A stretch of 64,000 bases of DNA from Burkholderia sp. WSM2230 (GTDB taxonomy: Bacteria > Pseudomonadota > Gammaproteobacteria > Burkholderiales > Burkholderiaceae), in NCBI RefSeq assembly GCF_000472445.1, contig NZ_AXAJ01000007.1, forward strand, positions 186,750 to 250,749, given 5' to 3'. The notes beneath the pieces were generated by a model. The model worked only from the letters and a program-made list of their open reading frames with translations. It did no database searches and was not told the DNA's origin. Shown piece by piece: positions 56,017 through 64,000 of the stretch. The position numbers and the translations under genes were made by a program. Within the stretch, counting starts at the first letter, position 1. Each line of letters begins with the position of its first letter.

Positions 56017-57027
56017 ATGAACCAGGTCACAGTTGTCATTTGCAATTACAACTACGAACGCTATCTAGCGGCCGCGATCGATTCCGCTCTCGATCAGGAC
56101 TATCCCGGCACGCAGGTCGTGGTGCTCGACGACGGTTCGACAGACGGCTCGCGAGCCATCATCGAGAAGTACGGCACTCGCATTACGGCGATCTTCCAAG
56201 AAAACGGCGGCCAGGTGTCCGCCTATAACCATGCGATCGGTGCGCTCGAGACGGAGTTTGCAATCCTGCTCGATTCCGACGACATCCTGTATCCGAGCGC
56301 CGTCTCGGAGGTCATGAAGATTTTTTCGAGTGGCGAGTGGGCAAAAGTTCAGTTCCGGCTCGACGTGATGGACGCGAATGGACACCTCTCGGGTGCTTAC
56401 GTACCGCATACCGAGCCGCCCCCCAACTGCGCGCAGCTGCTGCAGGCGGGCTGGCTGTACCCATCGCCGCCTGCGTCCGGCAATGCTTATCGTGTGAGCG
56501 CGCTCAGACAGGTCTTTCCGGTACCCGCGCCGGGAATCAATCGCTACGGTGCTGACTTCTTCGCGATCTACGGCGCCGCGTTGGTGGGTCCCGTCGCTAC
56601 GCTGCGTAAATCGCTCGGGGGCTATCGCGTGCATAACGCGGACGGGGGCACGGTTTCGTTCGCGAACTCGGAGCAGATATCAAAAGCGCCGAAGGCGCTC
56701 GGTATGCGCTGGGCGATTCTGCGCAATATCGCGAAGTCGCGTCTGGGTATCGAACTATCGCCCACGTTTCATGATTTCGGCCACGAAAAGGCGATCTTCT
56801 GTTCTAGCGTGTATCGCGCAACGTTCGCACATCGGTGGCGGTGGATGATGCGCGACTCACGGGGCTACTTTCACGCAATCCTGGCGAATCCGTTCTGGAG
56901 TGTGAAGAAGAAGTTCGGCACCCTGGTGCTTTCCGGCTTGTGCCTCGTACCGTACTCGCCGCTTTCCGACTTTGTGGTTCGCTACATTTCGAACCCGCTT
57001 GCTCGCCAACGCGTGGCGCAACGTTAA
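56017..57027 (+). CDS. Glycosyltransferase family 2 (GT-A)
   Basis: A 336-residue inverting GT-A enzyme. Nucleotide-sugar binding residues are in VVVLDDGSTDGS (Asp38-Asp39 to Asp43), and the metal-binding DXD-type motif is LLDSDD (Asp86-Asp89). A hydrophobic C-terminal stretch (FGTLVLSGLCLVPYSPLSDF) could associate with the membrane. The ribosome site is weak; the frame and N-terminus fit the family. It adds a sugar to the repeat unit; the donor is unknown. Confidence 0.9.
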   Translation: MNQVTVVICNYNYERYLAAAIDSALDQDYPGTQVVVLDDGSTDGSRAIIEKYGTRITAIFQENGGQVSAYNHAIGALETEFAILLDSDDILYPSAVSEVMKIFSSGEWAKVQFRLDVMDANGHLSGAYVPHTEPPPNCAQLLQAGWLYPSPPASGNAYRVSALRQVFPVPAPGINRYGADFFAIYGAALVGPVATLRKSLGGYRVHNADGGTVSFANSEQISKAPKALGMRWAILRNIAKSRLGIELSPTFHDFGHEKAIFCSSVYRATFAHRWRWMMRDSRGYFHAILANPFWSVKKKFGTLVLSGLCLVPYSPLSDFVVRYISNPLARQRVAQR

Positions 57028-57055
57028 GGTCGGGAGGACGCTTTTGGAGAACGGA

Positions 57056-58372
57056 ATGGAAAGACGAGACAGCGCAAGCGTCATTGCGTTTGTTTACGGC
57101 GGATATTTGATGAGGTACGTGTACCTCATCATCGTGGTGCCGTTTTACGGAAGAATACTCGGCGTCGCGGAGTACGGGCGTGTGCTCGCGTCCATGTCGC
57201 TCATGAACGTCATCTGGATGCTCGTGAGCTACGGCTTCAGCCTGGTCGGAATGCGCGAAGTCGCGAAGGCGCATTCGGCGAAGGAGTGCAATGCAATCTA
57301 TTCGTTGCACACGAGTGCGCGGCTCATCCTGGCGGTGCTGGGCGGATGCATTGGCCTCATTGCCACGATGTGCTCGCCCACATTGTCAGAGCGGCCGCTG
57401 ATCGGTGTGCTTGCCACGCTGCTCGGCATTGTCTCGGCGATGAATCTCGGCTGGCTGTTCCAGGGCCGTCAGCGTTTCCGTACGCCAATCATGATCGAGG
57501 TATTCGGCTTTGCCGTGAGCCTCGTGCTGGTCCTGAGTCTCGTGAGAGTACCCACCGATTCCGTGTGGGTGCTTGCGAGCCTGCTGATTGCGGGAGTGGC
57601 GTCGTCGATCATTTCGTATGGCATCACCACGTCGCAGCTGGGACTACCGCGACTGAAACTGGAAGGCGTGATGCCGCTCATTCGCGGCTCCACAATGCTT
57701 TTCTGCTACTCGTCAGGCTCGGTGGTACTGACGGCGTCTTCCACCTATTTGCTGACGCTCCTGTCGACGCCGGCGCAGGTCGGCTATTTCGGCGCGGCCG
57801 AGCGCTTTGCCACTATCGCGCTGAGTCTGATGGGACCGGCGTCGCAGGTATTCGTGCCGACCATTTCGCGGCAGCTCGCTCACGGCGACAAGGAGGGCGC
57901 GCATGCCACCACCCGCCGTGGCGCGGCGCTTCTGCTCGGCTACGGGCTACTCGTATTTTGCGGCGCAATGACGTTGCCGCCTTTTATCCTGCCGCTGATT
58001 CTCGGCGCGGAATTCGAGCCTGCGGCCCGGATTCTTCAATGTTTCGCATGGATGTTCCCGTTCGTTGCCTTTAACGAATTCGTCGCCTTCTACGTAATCG
58101 TGCCGCGCAAGAAAGACCGCCTGCTCGCATTCGCCGGACTAGCCTCCGGGGCGTTCAACCTGGCCGCGGCGCTGATTCTTGCGCCGCGTTTCGGCGCAAT
58201 GGGCATGGCACTGGCTCGCGTATTCGGCGAAGCGACGCTTGCCGTGATCCTGATGATCATCATGGTCCGACTCGAACTGGTCGGGCTGGTCCCGGGCGCG
58301 CGACGTGCCGCCGACATGCTGGGTCTTGCGTGGGGCGCGAGAGCGCAGGCAGGCGCGACCAAGGACAAGTGA
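57056..58372 (+). CDS. Wzx-like polysaccharide flippase
   Basis: A 438-residue membrane protein with about 12-14 helices of the MOP/polysaccharide-transport family. It has the start FVYGGYLMRYVYLIIVVPFY with GRILGVAEYGRVLASMSL, and the central GYFGAAERFATIALSLMGPA with SQVFVPTISRQLAHGDKEGA. It flips lipid-linked repeat units to the periplasm. ATG 57056 has GGAG before it; TTG 57044 after GGGAGG is an alternative. It lies 28 bp after the GT2 gene. Confidence 0.88.
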   Translation: MERRDSASVIAFVYGGYLMRYVYLIIVVPFYGRILGVAEYGRVLASMSLMNVIWMLVSYGFSLVGMREVAKAHSAKECNAIYSLHTSARLILAVLGGCIGLIATMCSPTLSERPLIGVLATLLGIVSAMNLGWLFQGRQRFRTPIMIEVFGFAVSLVLVLSLVRVPTDSVWVLASLLIAGVASSIISYGITTSQLGLPRLKLEGVMPLIRGSTMLFCYSSGSVVLTASSTYLLTLLSTPAQVGYFGAAERFATIALSLMGPASQVFVPTISRQLAHGDKEGAHATTRRGAALLLGYGLLVFCGAMTLPPFILPLILGAEFEPAARILQCFAWMFPFVAFNEFVAFYVIVPRKKDRLLAFAGLASGAFNLAAALILAPRFGAMGMALARVFGEATLAVILMIIMVRLELVGLVPGARRAADMLGLAWGARAQAGATKDK

Positions 58373-58424
58373 ACCGGATTGCCGGAATAGCAGTGTCCGG
58401 CGCGTAATCTCACAGGAGATAGAA

Positions 58425-59612
58425 GTGAAAGTCGCTATTGTTCACGATTGGCTGGTGGTTTCGGGCGGCGCTGAGAAGGTTTTGAAAAGCATTATCGAGT
58501 GCTTTCCGAAAGCGGACGTCTTTTCGATTGTCGACTTTCTCGAGGACCGCGACTGCGTGAAAGGGAAACCGGTCAACACCTCGTTCATCCAGAAGATGCC
58601 CTTTGCGCGTAAGCGCTATCGTGCCTATCTTCCGCTCATGCCGATCGCGATCGAGCAACTCGATCTGTCCGCATACGACCTGGTTATTTCGAGTTCGCAC
58701 GCGGTGGCCAAGGGCGTACTCACGGGACCGAATCAGATTCACATCAGCTACGTGCATTCGCCCATCCGTTACGCGTGGGATTTGCAGCATCAGTACCTGC
58801 GCGAATCGCACCTGAACAAGGGGCTGAAATCGATAATGGCGCGCGCGCTCCTGCACTACATTCGGGGCTGGGATTCGCGTTCTGCGAACGGTGTCGATCA
58901 TCTGCTGGCAAATTCGCATTTCATCGCGCGGCGAATCAGGAAAGCATATCAGCGCGACGCCACTGTCATCTATCCGCCCGTCGATCTCGACAATATGAAC
59001 ATGTGCACACAGAAAGAGGACTTCTATGTGACGGCCTCGCGGATGGTGCCTTACAAGCGCATCGACCTGATCGTGCGCGCCTTTTCGCAGACGCCCGAGC
59101 GTCGGCTGGTGGTGATCGGCGATGGGCCGGAAATGAAACGCGTCAAGGCGATTGCGGGCCCGAACGTGACCATACTCGGCCACCAGCCTCTGGATGTGCT
59201 GGTCGATCATTTGCGGCGCGCGCGCGCATTCGTATTCGCGGCGGAGGAGGACTTCGGCATTTCGGTTGTGGAGGCGCAGGCGTGCGGTACGCCGGTTATC
59301 GCGTTCGGCCGGGGCGGCGCGCTCGAGTCGGTTATCGGTTTGCCTCTCGAGCAACCTACAGGCGTGTTCTTCGGCGAGCAGACTGCGGAATCTTTGCTTG
59401 AAGCTGTGACGCGCTTCGAGCGCAATGCGTCCTTATTTGATCCGCTCAATTGCCGCCAGAATGCCGAGCGATTCTCGACCGAGAACTTCAAGACGGCATT
59501 GACGGATTTCATCGACGCGCGGCTTTTGCGCAGCTCGATCGAACAGCTTCGTCCTTATCTCGTGCGCGAGCGTACTGCCGGGGAACGTCACCTTGCTAGT
59601 GTGCCCTCGTAA
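58425..59612 (+). CDS. Glycosyltransferase family 4 (GT-B)
   Basis: A 395-residue GT4 enzyme of the mannosyltransferase-like group: MKVAIVHDWLVVSGGAEKVL, ISYVHSPIRYAWDLQHQYLR, VIYPPVDLDNMNM, YKRIDLIVRAF, and EEDFGISVVEAQACGTPVIA with the two conserved Glu. The GTG start has AGGAGAT before it. Together with ManC at the end of the window, a GDP-mannose donor is plausible (inference). It is the last rightward gene before the two leftward membrane genes. Confidence 0.9.
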   Translation: MKVAIVHDWLVVSGGAEKVLKSIIECFPKADVFSIVDFLEDRDCVKGKPVNTSFIQKMPFARKRYRAYLPLMPIAIEQLDLSAYDLVISSSHAVAKGVLTGPNQIHISYVHSPIRYAWDLQHQYLRESHLNKGLKSIMARALLHYIRGWDSRSANGVDHLLANSHFIARRIRKAYQRDATVIYPPVDLDNMNMCTQKEDFYVTASRMVPYKRIDLIVRAFSQTPERRLVVIGDGPEMKRVKAIAGPNVTILGHQPLDVLVDHLRRARAFVFAAEEDFGISVVEAQACGTPVIAFGRGGALESVIGLPLEQPTGVFFGEQTAESLLEAVTRFERNASLFDPLNCRQNAERFSTENFKTALTDFIDARLLRSSIEQLRPYLVRERTAGERHLASVPS

Positions 59613-60223
59613 GACTGAATACGGTATTTGACGCGGCCGGCGAATGCCATGATCGAATGAGCATGGCTATGTAGTTGCGGCGAACGCGTTTCAATGAGCC
59701 GCTGAAGCGGCGCCTGATGCCCATAGGCGAGCACACACACGCACAGAAAGCTCGCAGCCGACCATGCGGGCCGCGCGTGCTCGGATTCAACGGAAAGCGC
59801 CTTGTGCAGGAACAGCAGGCCGACGAGCGCGCCGAGTATCCAGCCTGAAACCACTTCGGGCACGGAATGCGAAAGGTCCATCAAACGCGATATGCCGGTC
59901 AGTGCGCCGATGCCGAGACCTGCCGCGATGCCCGGCAATGCCGGCAGACGCCACCATTTCAGTTGCAGTGCAATGGCCACCATCCAGACCGAGGTGGACA
60001 GCATCGCGTGGCCGCTAATCACGCGGAAATCAGAAGCCGGAAACGATAAGCCCCAGCCCGCATAGAAGACCTTGCTTGCGCCGACAATGGCGACACCGGC
60101 CGCGAGCATTGCGATCCAGCGGCAGGCGAGCTTGATGTCGAATAGTGCAATCCAGCAGGCGCAGACAGCCGCCACCGGTAAAGTGACGGCCGCATCGCCT
60201 ATGTTGGTGAATACTGTCCACAT
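59588..60223 (-). CDS. PAP2-family membrane phosphatase with variant motif
   Basis: A 211-residue protein with about six helices and PAP2 features: SGHAM (Ser70-His72) and SRLMDLSHSVPE (Arg113, His119). The third motif normally reads SR-x5-H-x3-D, but here the last residue is Glu123. Such enzymes dephosphorylate undecaprenyl pyrophosphate or lipid phosphates, which fits recycling of carrier lipid in polymer synthesis. The 3' end overlaps the convergent glycosyltransferase gene by 25 bp. The frame is open upstream; ATG 60223 fits the membrane topology. Confidence 0.8.
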   Translation of the reverse strand: MWTVFTNIGDAAVTLPVAAVCACWIALFDIKLACRWIAMLAAGVAIVGASKVFYAGWGLSFPASDFRVISGHAMLSTSVWMVAIALQLKWWRLPALPGIAAGLGIGALTGISRLMDLSHSVPEVVSGWILGALVGLLFLHKALSVESEHARPAWSAASFLCVCVLAYGHQAPLQRLIETRSPQLHSHAHSIMAFAGRVKYRIQSYEGTLAR

Positions 60224-60249
60224 AGGGTTTCTCGTTCTTGTTCGGTTTG

Positions 60250-60280
60250 CTGCAGCGGGATATTGGCGTTCCCGCTGCAG
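60250..60280 (-). terminator. Hairpin between the polymerase and PAP2 genes
   Basis: CTGCAGCGGGA (60250-60260) and TCCCGCTGCAG (60270-60280) form a perfect 11-bp stem with a 9-base loop, between the end of the wzy-like gene (60300) and the PAP2 start (60223). There is no long T-run; partial termination or mRNA stabilisation is possible. Confidence 0.45.
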
Positions 60281-60299
60281 TGAAGTGGGCGTGAAATGG

Positions 60300-61547
60300 T
60301 CAGACGCGCGAGCGGACCAGCGAGTTCCGCCGGCGGAATTCCGCGAAGATTGCATTGGCCGATTGCGAGGCCAATAGCAGCGAGATGACGAGCGAAAGGA
60401 TCAGAACGTTCGAAGGCGACACGAGGCGATGTTCGGTTGCCGCCATGACCAGCAGGCATACCGAAGAGATCTCCACAAACCGGAATGCCGCGAAGTTTTG
60501 ACCGCCGCCCACCAGCGCGCCCGCAGCCGCCCCGAGCTTGCTCCATTCCACGAGTTTCCAGAAAAAGCTCAGCATCAGGAAAAGACCGATCACGCCGGTC
60601 TCGGCGAGGAAATTGAGGTACGAGTTGTGAGCGTGCGAATCGCTATGTTCGACAATAATGTCTGACGGCGCGCCAAACAGGTGGAAGTACGAGATGACAC
60701 TGCCGATGTGATCGTCGAACGAACCAAAGCCGAGGCCAACAATCGGGCTCTGTTCGAAATAGGTGAGCGCGCGCGGCCACAGCCACTCATAGCGGATGTT
60801 GAGATTGGCCACTTTCGCATCCTGGTTGTGGATATTGAACGGATAGCCCATGTAGTCCACGCCCGGGTCTGTGTGATAAACCGCCATTGCAAGAGAGCAC
60901 ACTATCAGGCCGCCCATCAGGACAGCCAGCATCCAGCGCTTGCGGCCGAAATAGAGGTACGGCAGTACCGCGGCGGCGCCTAACAAAGAGCCGCGGCTGT
61001 AGGTGGAGAACAGCATGAGCGCGTTCATTGCGAGCAGCCCGAGCACGACCGTGCTGCGCTTTTGCAGATAGCAACCCACGCCAAGGCAGAACAGCATGGC
61101 GAAGAACCCCCCCGCCGCATTGCGCGCAATGAAGTAGCTGCCGAAGCTGTTGTCCGGATTGGTGAAGATGCCTAGCAAACCCGTGCCGACGATGTAGAGC
61201 GCGTACGGTGGGATATTGATGCCGACTGCGAATATGAAGAACGTGCGAAGTACTTTATTCAGGTCGAGGCGATGGACGTACAGACACCCGGCAAAAATGG
61301 GAGCATACGAAATGAAAAAGTTACCGTCGCGCCGATAGAACTCAAATTCCGCAAATGATTTCGGATCATAGAGCAGCGTGGAGACGACGATAACCACCGT
61401 CAACGCCGTTAGCGGCGTAATAAACGCCGGATAGCGCCGGCCGAAAAAACGCCACGAATACACGAAGATCGGCACGAAGCCGACCGCGCTCAAAGGCACG
61501 AAGTTCGTGACCGTTAAAAACAGCGCAAGTAGCGAAATGTAAGCCAT
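60300..61547 (-). CDS. O-antigen ligase/polymerase-like protein (Wzy type)
   Basis: A 415-residue protein with about 11 membrane helices and a large periplasmic loop after the middle, containing YEWLWPRALTYFEQSPIVGL followed by GFGS and AHNSYLNFLAETGVIGL. These are hallmarks of Wzy_C/WaaL proteins. It would join repeat units in the periplasm, completing the Wzx/Wzy set. ATG 61547 is chosen because GGGAGTCGC precedes it; an upstream GTG is open too. It is transcribed leftward with the PAP2 gene, against the other exopolysaccharide genes. Confidence 0.85.
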   Translation of the reverse strand: MAYISLLALFLTVTNFVPLSAVGFVPIFVYSWRFFGRRYPAFITPLTALTVVIVVSTLLYDPKSFAEFEFYRRDGNFFISYAPIFAGCLYVHRLDLNKVLRTFFIFAVGINIPPYALYIVGTGLLGIFTNPDNSFGSYFIARNAAGGFFAMLFCLGVGCYLQKRSTVVLGLLAMNALMLFSTYSRGSLLGAAAVLPYLYFGRKRWMLAVLMGGLIVCSLAMAVYHTDPGVDYMGYPFNIHNQDAKVANLNIRYEWLWPRALTYFEQSPIVGLGFGSFDDHIGSVISYFHLFGAPSDIIVEHSDSHAHNSYLNFLAETGVIGLFLMLSFFWKLVEWSKLGAAAGALVGGGQNFAAFRFVEISSVCLLVMAATEHRLVSPSNVLILSLVISLLLASQSANAIFAEFRRRNSLVRSRV

Positions 61548-62150
61548 TGCGACTCCCGAAAAAACAAATGGCGCATAGCTTGCAATGACAGTGCCATTAC
61601 GTGCGAACACAACCTGGTTGGAGAGGCTGCGCGCCCCATAATGGCGCGCCCGAACAGGGGCGGGGCCCTACGTTTGGATGAACGAAATTGCCATCTGTCA
61701 TGAAGGTGGACTACGCGAAGGTACCACGCGAAGGTACCACGTATAGGCACTCATTTCCACGCGCGAGCACGCACTCCGAAGCATCAGGAAAGGCCCAATG
61801 CGCGGCTGCGCACAGTGAGGCCACGAGGCTGGCCAAAACCTCAACTGAACGCGCCAGCATTGCTGTGGTGCAGCGTGAGGTGACTATGATGTATCACATC
61901 GAGTAATGCTTCAGTGGCATCGGCTTTCTGGCGCCACGCCGATATGTGTGCTGTTTCTTCGTCGCTAGAGGGTGAGAAAGGCGGCACACATGCCTAGTTT
62001 TGCGCGGACAGCGCGGCTCGCCGAGCCCGTTGATGCCCACACCCCGTCATTGATCACATGTGAGACCACAGCGTTGCCGACGTGCAGGGTATTTCGTCGG
62101 CGCTTATGCGATTAATCGCGCTGTGGCCTTCATGTCCAGGAGCGATAAAA
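61548..62150. other. Divergent control region between the polymerase and manC genes
   Basis: A 603-bp region with promoters expected on both sides and no convincing gene. It contains a perfect 13-bp tandem repeat (ACGCGAAGGTACC at 61713-61725 and 61726-61738) and the 10-bp palindrome TCACATGTGA at 62054-62063. Confidence 0.45.
61713..61738. repeat. Two tandem copies of a 13-bp repeat
   Basis: ACGCGAAGGTACC occurs twice in direct succession, and ACG follows as the start of a third copy. Each unit contains the palindrome GGTACC. It lies about 165 bp before the polymerase start and 410 bp before manC. It could be a regulator site or simple slippage. Confidence 0.6.
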
Positions 62151-63665
62151 ATGGATAAAGTATTTGCAACCGCCGGCGTGATCGAAACCGAGGCTCGAAA
62201 CGAAGTCTCGCAGCAATGCCCGCCGCTCGCGCAGGTGATTCTTGCAGGCGGGTCCGGTACCCGTCTATGGCCTGTCTCGCGCGAGCAGTTTCCAAAGCAG
62301 CTCATCGACGTGATCGGCGACAGGACGCTGCTGCAGGCCACGATGACCCGGATGGACAACTTCAGTCCCTTGTGGACAGTAGCGCCCGAACCGGTGATCG
62401 TATGCGGTGCGGAACATTACTTCGCAACTTACGAACAGGCTCGCGAAAGCGGCGTGACCGCCCGGATTGTCGTCGAGCCCGGGCGCCGCGATACGGCGCC
62501 TGCGCTGACGCTGGCTGCGCTCGCCGCGGCTTCGGAGGGCAAGGACGTCATTCTTGTGGCAATGCCCGCGGACCACGCCATCGAAAACCTCCCGGCGCTT
62601 CATCAGGCGATACAGATCGCAGCAGGCTATGCAGACGGGGGCGCGATTGCGACTCTCGGCGTTCCGCCCACCGGCGCCGACACCGGCTTCGGCTATATCC
62701 GCCTCGGCGCTGCGTTGAACGACGGTGCCCATCGCATAGAACGCTTCGTGGAAAAGCCGGCGCCCGAGCTCGCGGCACAGTATGTCGAGTCCGGCAATTA
62801 CTGGTGGAATAGCGGCATGTTCGTGGTGCGCGCATCAGTATGGCTTGCTGTCATCAAGCAGTTCCAGCCGCAAATTCACGATGCGTGCGTGCGGGCCTAC
62901 GAAGGCGCGAAGGTCACCGAAGGCTGCGTCGTGCCCGATGCCGAGGCCTTCCTGCAATCGCCATCGGATTCCATCGACTACGCGGTGATGGAGCACCTCG
63001 GCAAACCCGACTCGCAATTCGCGGGCATAGTCGTGCCGCTACAGGCAGGTTGGTCCGACCTGGGCTCATGGGACGCCGTGTGGCAGGCAATGGAAAAGGA
63101 CGAGTGCGGCAACGCAGCAAGTGGACGGGTTCTGTTCGAAGGCGCGACGGCGACCTATGCGCGCTCGCAAGGTGGCCGATTGCTGGCATGTGTCGGCACG
63201 CACGACCTGATTGTCGTCGAAACGGACGACGCCGTTCTGGTGGCCGACCGTTCGCACGTGCAGGACATCAAGGGGCTCGTCTCGCGCATCAAGGCCGAAA
63301 AATCCCCGGAAGCCGAAGCGCACCGGAAAGTACGTCGCCCATGGGGCTTTTATGATTCCATTGATCACGGCGACCGCTTTCAGGTGAAACGCATCGTCGT
63401 GATGCCGGGCGCGCGCCTGTCGCTGCAGATGCATCACCACCGCGCGGAGCACTGGGTCGTCGTAAGCGGCACCGCGCTCGTCACGCGCGGCGACGAGAAA
63501 TTCCTGCTTGGCGAAAACGAGTCGACGTATATTCCGCTCGGTGTTCGTCATCGTCTGGAGAACCCCGGCTGCGTGCCGCTTCAGATCATCGAGGTGCAGT
63601 CCGGAGCCTATCTGGGCGAGGACGACATTGTCCGCTTCGACGACAAGTATGGCCGTGCAGGTTAA
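62151..63665 (+). CDS. manC: Mannose-1-phosphate guanylyltransferase / mannose-6-phosphate isomerase
   Basis: A 504-residue bifunctional type II enzyme. The nucleotidyltransferase half has VILAGGSGTRLWPVSREQFP (Gly33-Pro48), EPGRRDTAPALTLAA, FVEKPAPELA and WNSGMFVVRA. The C-terminal cupin (PMI) half has RPWGFYDSIDHGDRFQVKRI, LQMHHHRAEHWVVVSG and PLGVRHRLENPG. It makes GDP-mannose and can isomerise mannose-6-phosphate, feeding the glycosyltransferases. AGGAG precedes ATG 62151. It is the bceA equivalent in cepacian loci. It starts a new rightward transcript. Confidence 0.95.
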   Translation: MDKVFATAGVIETEARNEVSQQCPPLAQVILAGGSGTRLWPVSREQFPKQLIDVIGDRTLLQATMTRMDNFSPLWTVAPEPVIVCGAEHYFATYEQARESGVTARIVVEPGRRDTAPALTLAALAAASEGKDVILVAMPADHAIENLPALHQAIQIAAGYADGGAIATLGVPPTGADTGFGYIRLGAALNDGAHRIERFVEKPAPELAAQYVESGNYWWNSGMFVVRASVWLAVIKQFQPQIHDACVRAYEGAKVTEGCVVPDAEAFLQSPSDSIDYAVMEHLGKPDSQFAGIVVPLQAGWSDLGSWDAVWQAMEKDECGNAASGRVLFEGATATYARSQGGRLLACVGTHDLIVVETDDAVLVADRSHVQDIKGLVSRIKAEKSPEAEAHRKVRRPWGFYDSIDHGDRFQVKRIVVMPGARLSLQMHHHRAEHWVVVSGTALVTRGDEKFLLGENESTYIPLGVRHRLENPGCVPLQIIEVQSGAYLGEDDIVRFDDKYGRAG

Positions 63666-63668
63666 TCG

Positions 63669-64000
63669 ATGGTGGCGAACCAGAGCGTGTTCGAGGGGTC
63701 TGCTATGCGATTGATTACCGGTCTGTTGGCCAGATTGTTCGATGTGGCGATGATTCTCGGCGGCGCGGTCGTCGCTTCGCACATCCGTTTCGACGATCTT
63801 GCGCAACACAACTTTTATCTGGCTTTCGTCGCTTTCGCGGCGGCGTTTTCGCTTGCTATCTTTCCTGCTCTGGGCGTCTATCAATCGTGGCGCGGTCGTT
63901 CGAAACGCGTGCTCGTGGGGCAGGTGGCGCTCGGCTGGCTGATCGTGCAGGCATGTGCTCTTGCCTTGATGTTTTCCCTGCATCGCATCGACTTCGTGTC
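63669..64000 (+). CDS. Undecaprenyl-phosphate sugar-phosphotransferase, N-terminal part (3' truncated)
   Basis: The frame opens 3 bp after manC and runs off the window after ~110 codons. Visible are three to four membrane helices (LFDVAMILGGAVVASHIRF, FYLAFVAFAAAFSLAIFPAL, VALGWLIVQACALALMFSL) and the cytoplasmic VYQSWRGRSKRVL loop, as at the start of WcaJ/BceB-type initiating transferases. The catalytic C-terminal domain is outside the window. ATG 63705 with GAGGGG before it is an alternative start. Position after manC matches bceA-bceB order. Confidence 0.7.
   Translation, partial: MVANQSVFEGSAMRLITGLLARLFDVAMILGGAVVASHIRFDDLAQHNFYLAFVAFAAAFSLAIFPALGVYQSWRGRSKRVLVGQVALGWLIVQACALALMFSLHRIDFV

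Noticed and set aside
61855..61905. CRP-like half sites near GATGTATCACATCG
   Set aside because: Spacing between the half sites is 4 rather than 6, so it does not fit the CRP consensus.
61688..61906. 72-codon frame in the polymerase/manC gap
   Set aside because: Its start overlaps the tandem repeat and the product is unlike any family I know; insufficient support.

Overview
The window reads as GC-rich chromosomal DNA of a Burkholderiales bacterium, most likely Paraburkholderia or a close relative. This rests on the PHB genes (phasin, phaB), the chrBAC arrangement, the cyoABCD quinol oxidase, the protocatechuate/gallate-type enzymes LigJ and LigK, and a bce-like exopolysaccharide locus. Species assignment is inference. 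I see no rRNA, tRNA, CRISPR array, insertion sequence or phage.

Layout. 1-5000: C-terminal part of a TPR protein, a patatin lipase, an HD-domain protein, phasin and PhaB. 5000-8000: leftward chromate operon chrB-chrA-chrC (SOD), with a 36-bp dyad centred on what looks like a leaderless promoter. 8085-8415: a decayed FAD monooxygenase. 8766-13027: DUF1326/DUF2182 pair, CynX-type transporter, alanine dehydrogenase. 13484-16733: an orphan TpsA-like haemagglutinin-domain protein with GLUG repeats, a WXXGXW-repeat protein and a tiny lipoprotein. 16845-21081: ECF sigma factor, putative anti-sigma protein, CpxP-like sensor, DUF1800 and DUF1501, ending in a terminator.

21466-23154 encodes a clan-A glycoside-hydrolase-like lipoprotein. 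A close paralogue lies at 46541-47869. A MerR regulator with a duplicated TipAS domain follows. 24318-29720 holds a leftward M20 peptidase / MHS transporter / kynureninase-like operon with a frameshifted VOC gene at its end and a divergent LysR regulator.

29793-40028 is a two-armed catabolic island. The left arm is iclR-MFS-ligJ-ligK-DUF1932 dehydrogenase. The right arm is an IlvD/Edd sugar-acid dehydratase, a second RraA-family protein, an ACS transporter and a LacI/GntR regulator. The shared 222-bp control region carries an IclR-type palindrome, two LacI-type palindromes 64 bp apart and a 15-bp hairpin overlapping the second one.

40331-44184 is cyoABCD (no cyoE here), followed by a convergent outer-membrane barrel protein. 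45267-46540 is a 1.2-kb AT-rich stretch without a convincing gene. From 46541 to the end is an exopolysaccharide region: secreted glycosidase, TupA-like ATP-grasp protein, GlxA/AraC regulator, Wzc-type tyrosine autokinase, three glycosyltransferases, another glycosidase, Wzx-like flippase, PAP2 phosphatase, Wzy-like polymerase, ManC, and the start of an undecaprenyl-phosphate sugar transferase. The cluster has most of the parts of a Wzx/Wzy system; the outer-membrane exporter (Wza) and the low-molecular-weight phosphatase are not in the window.
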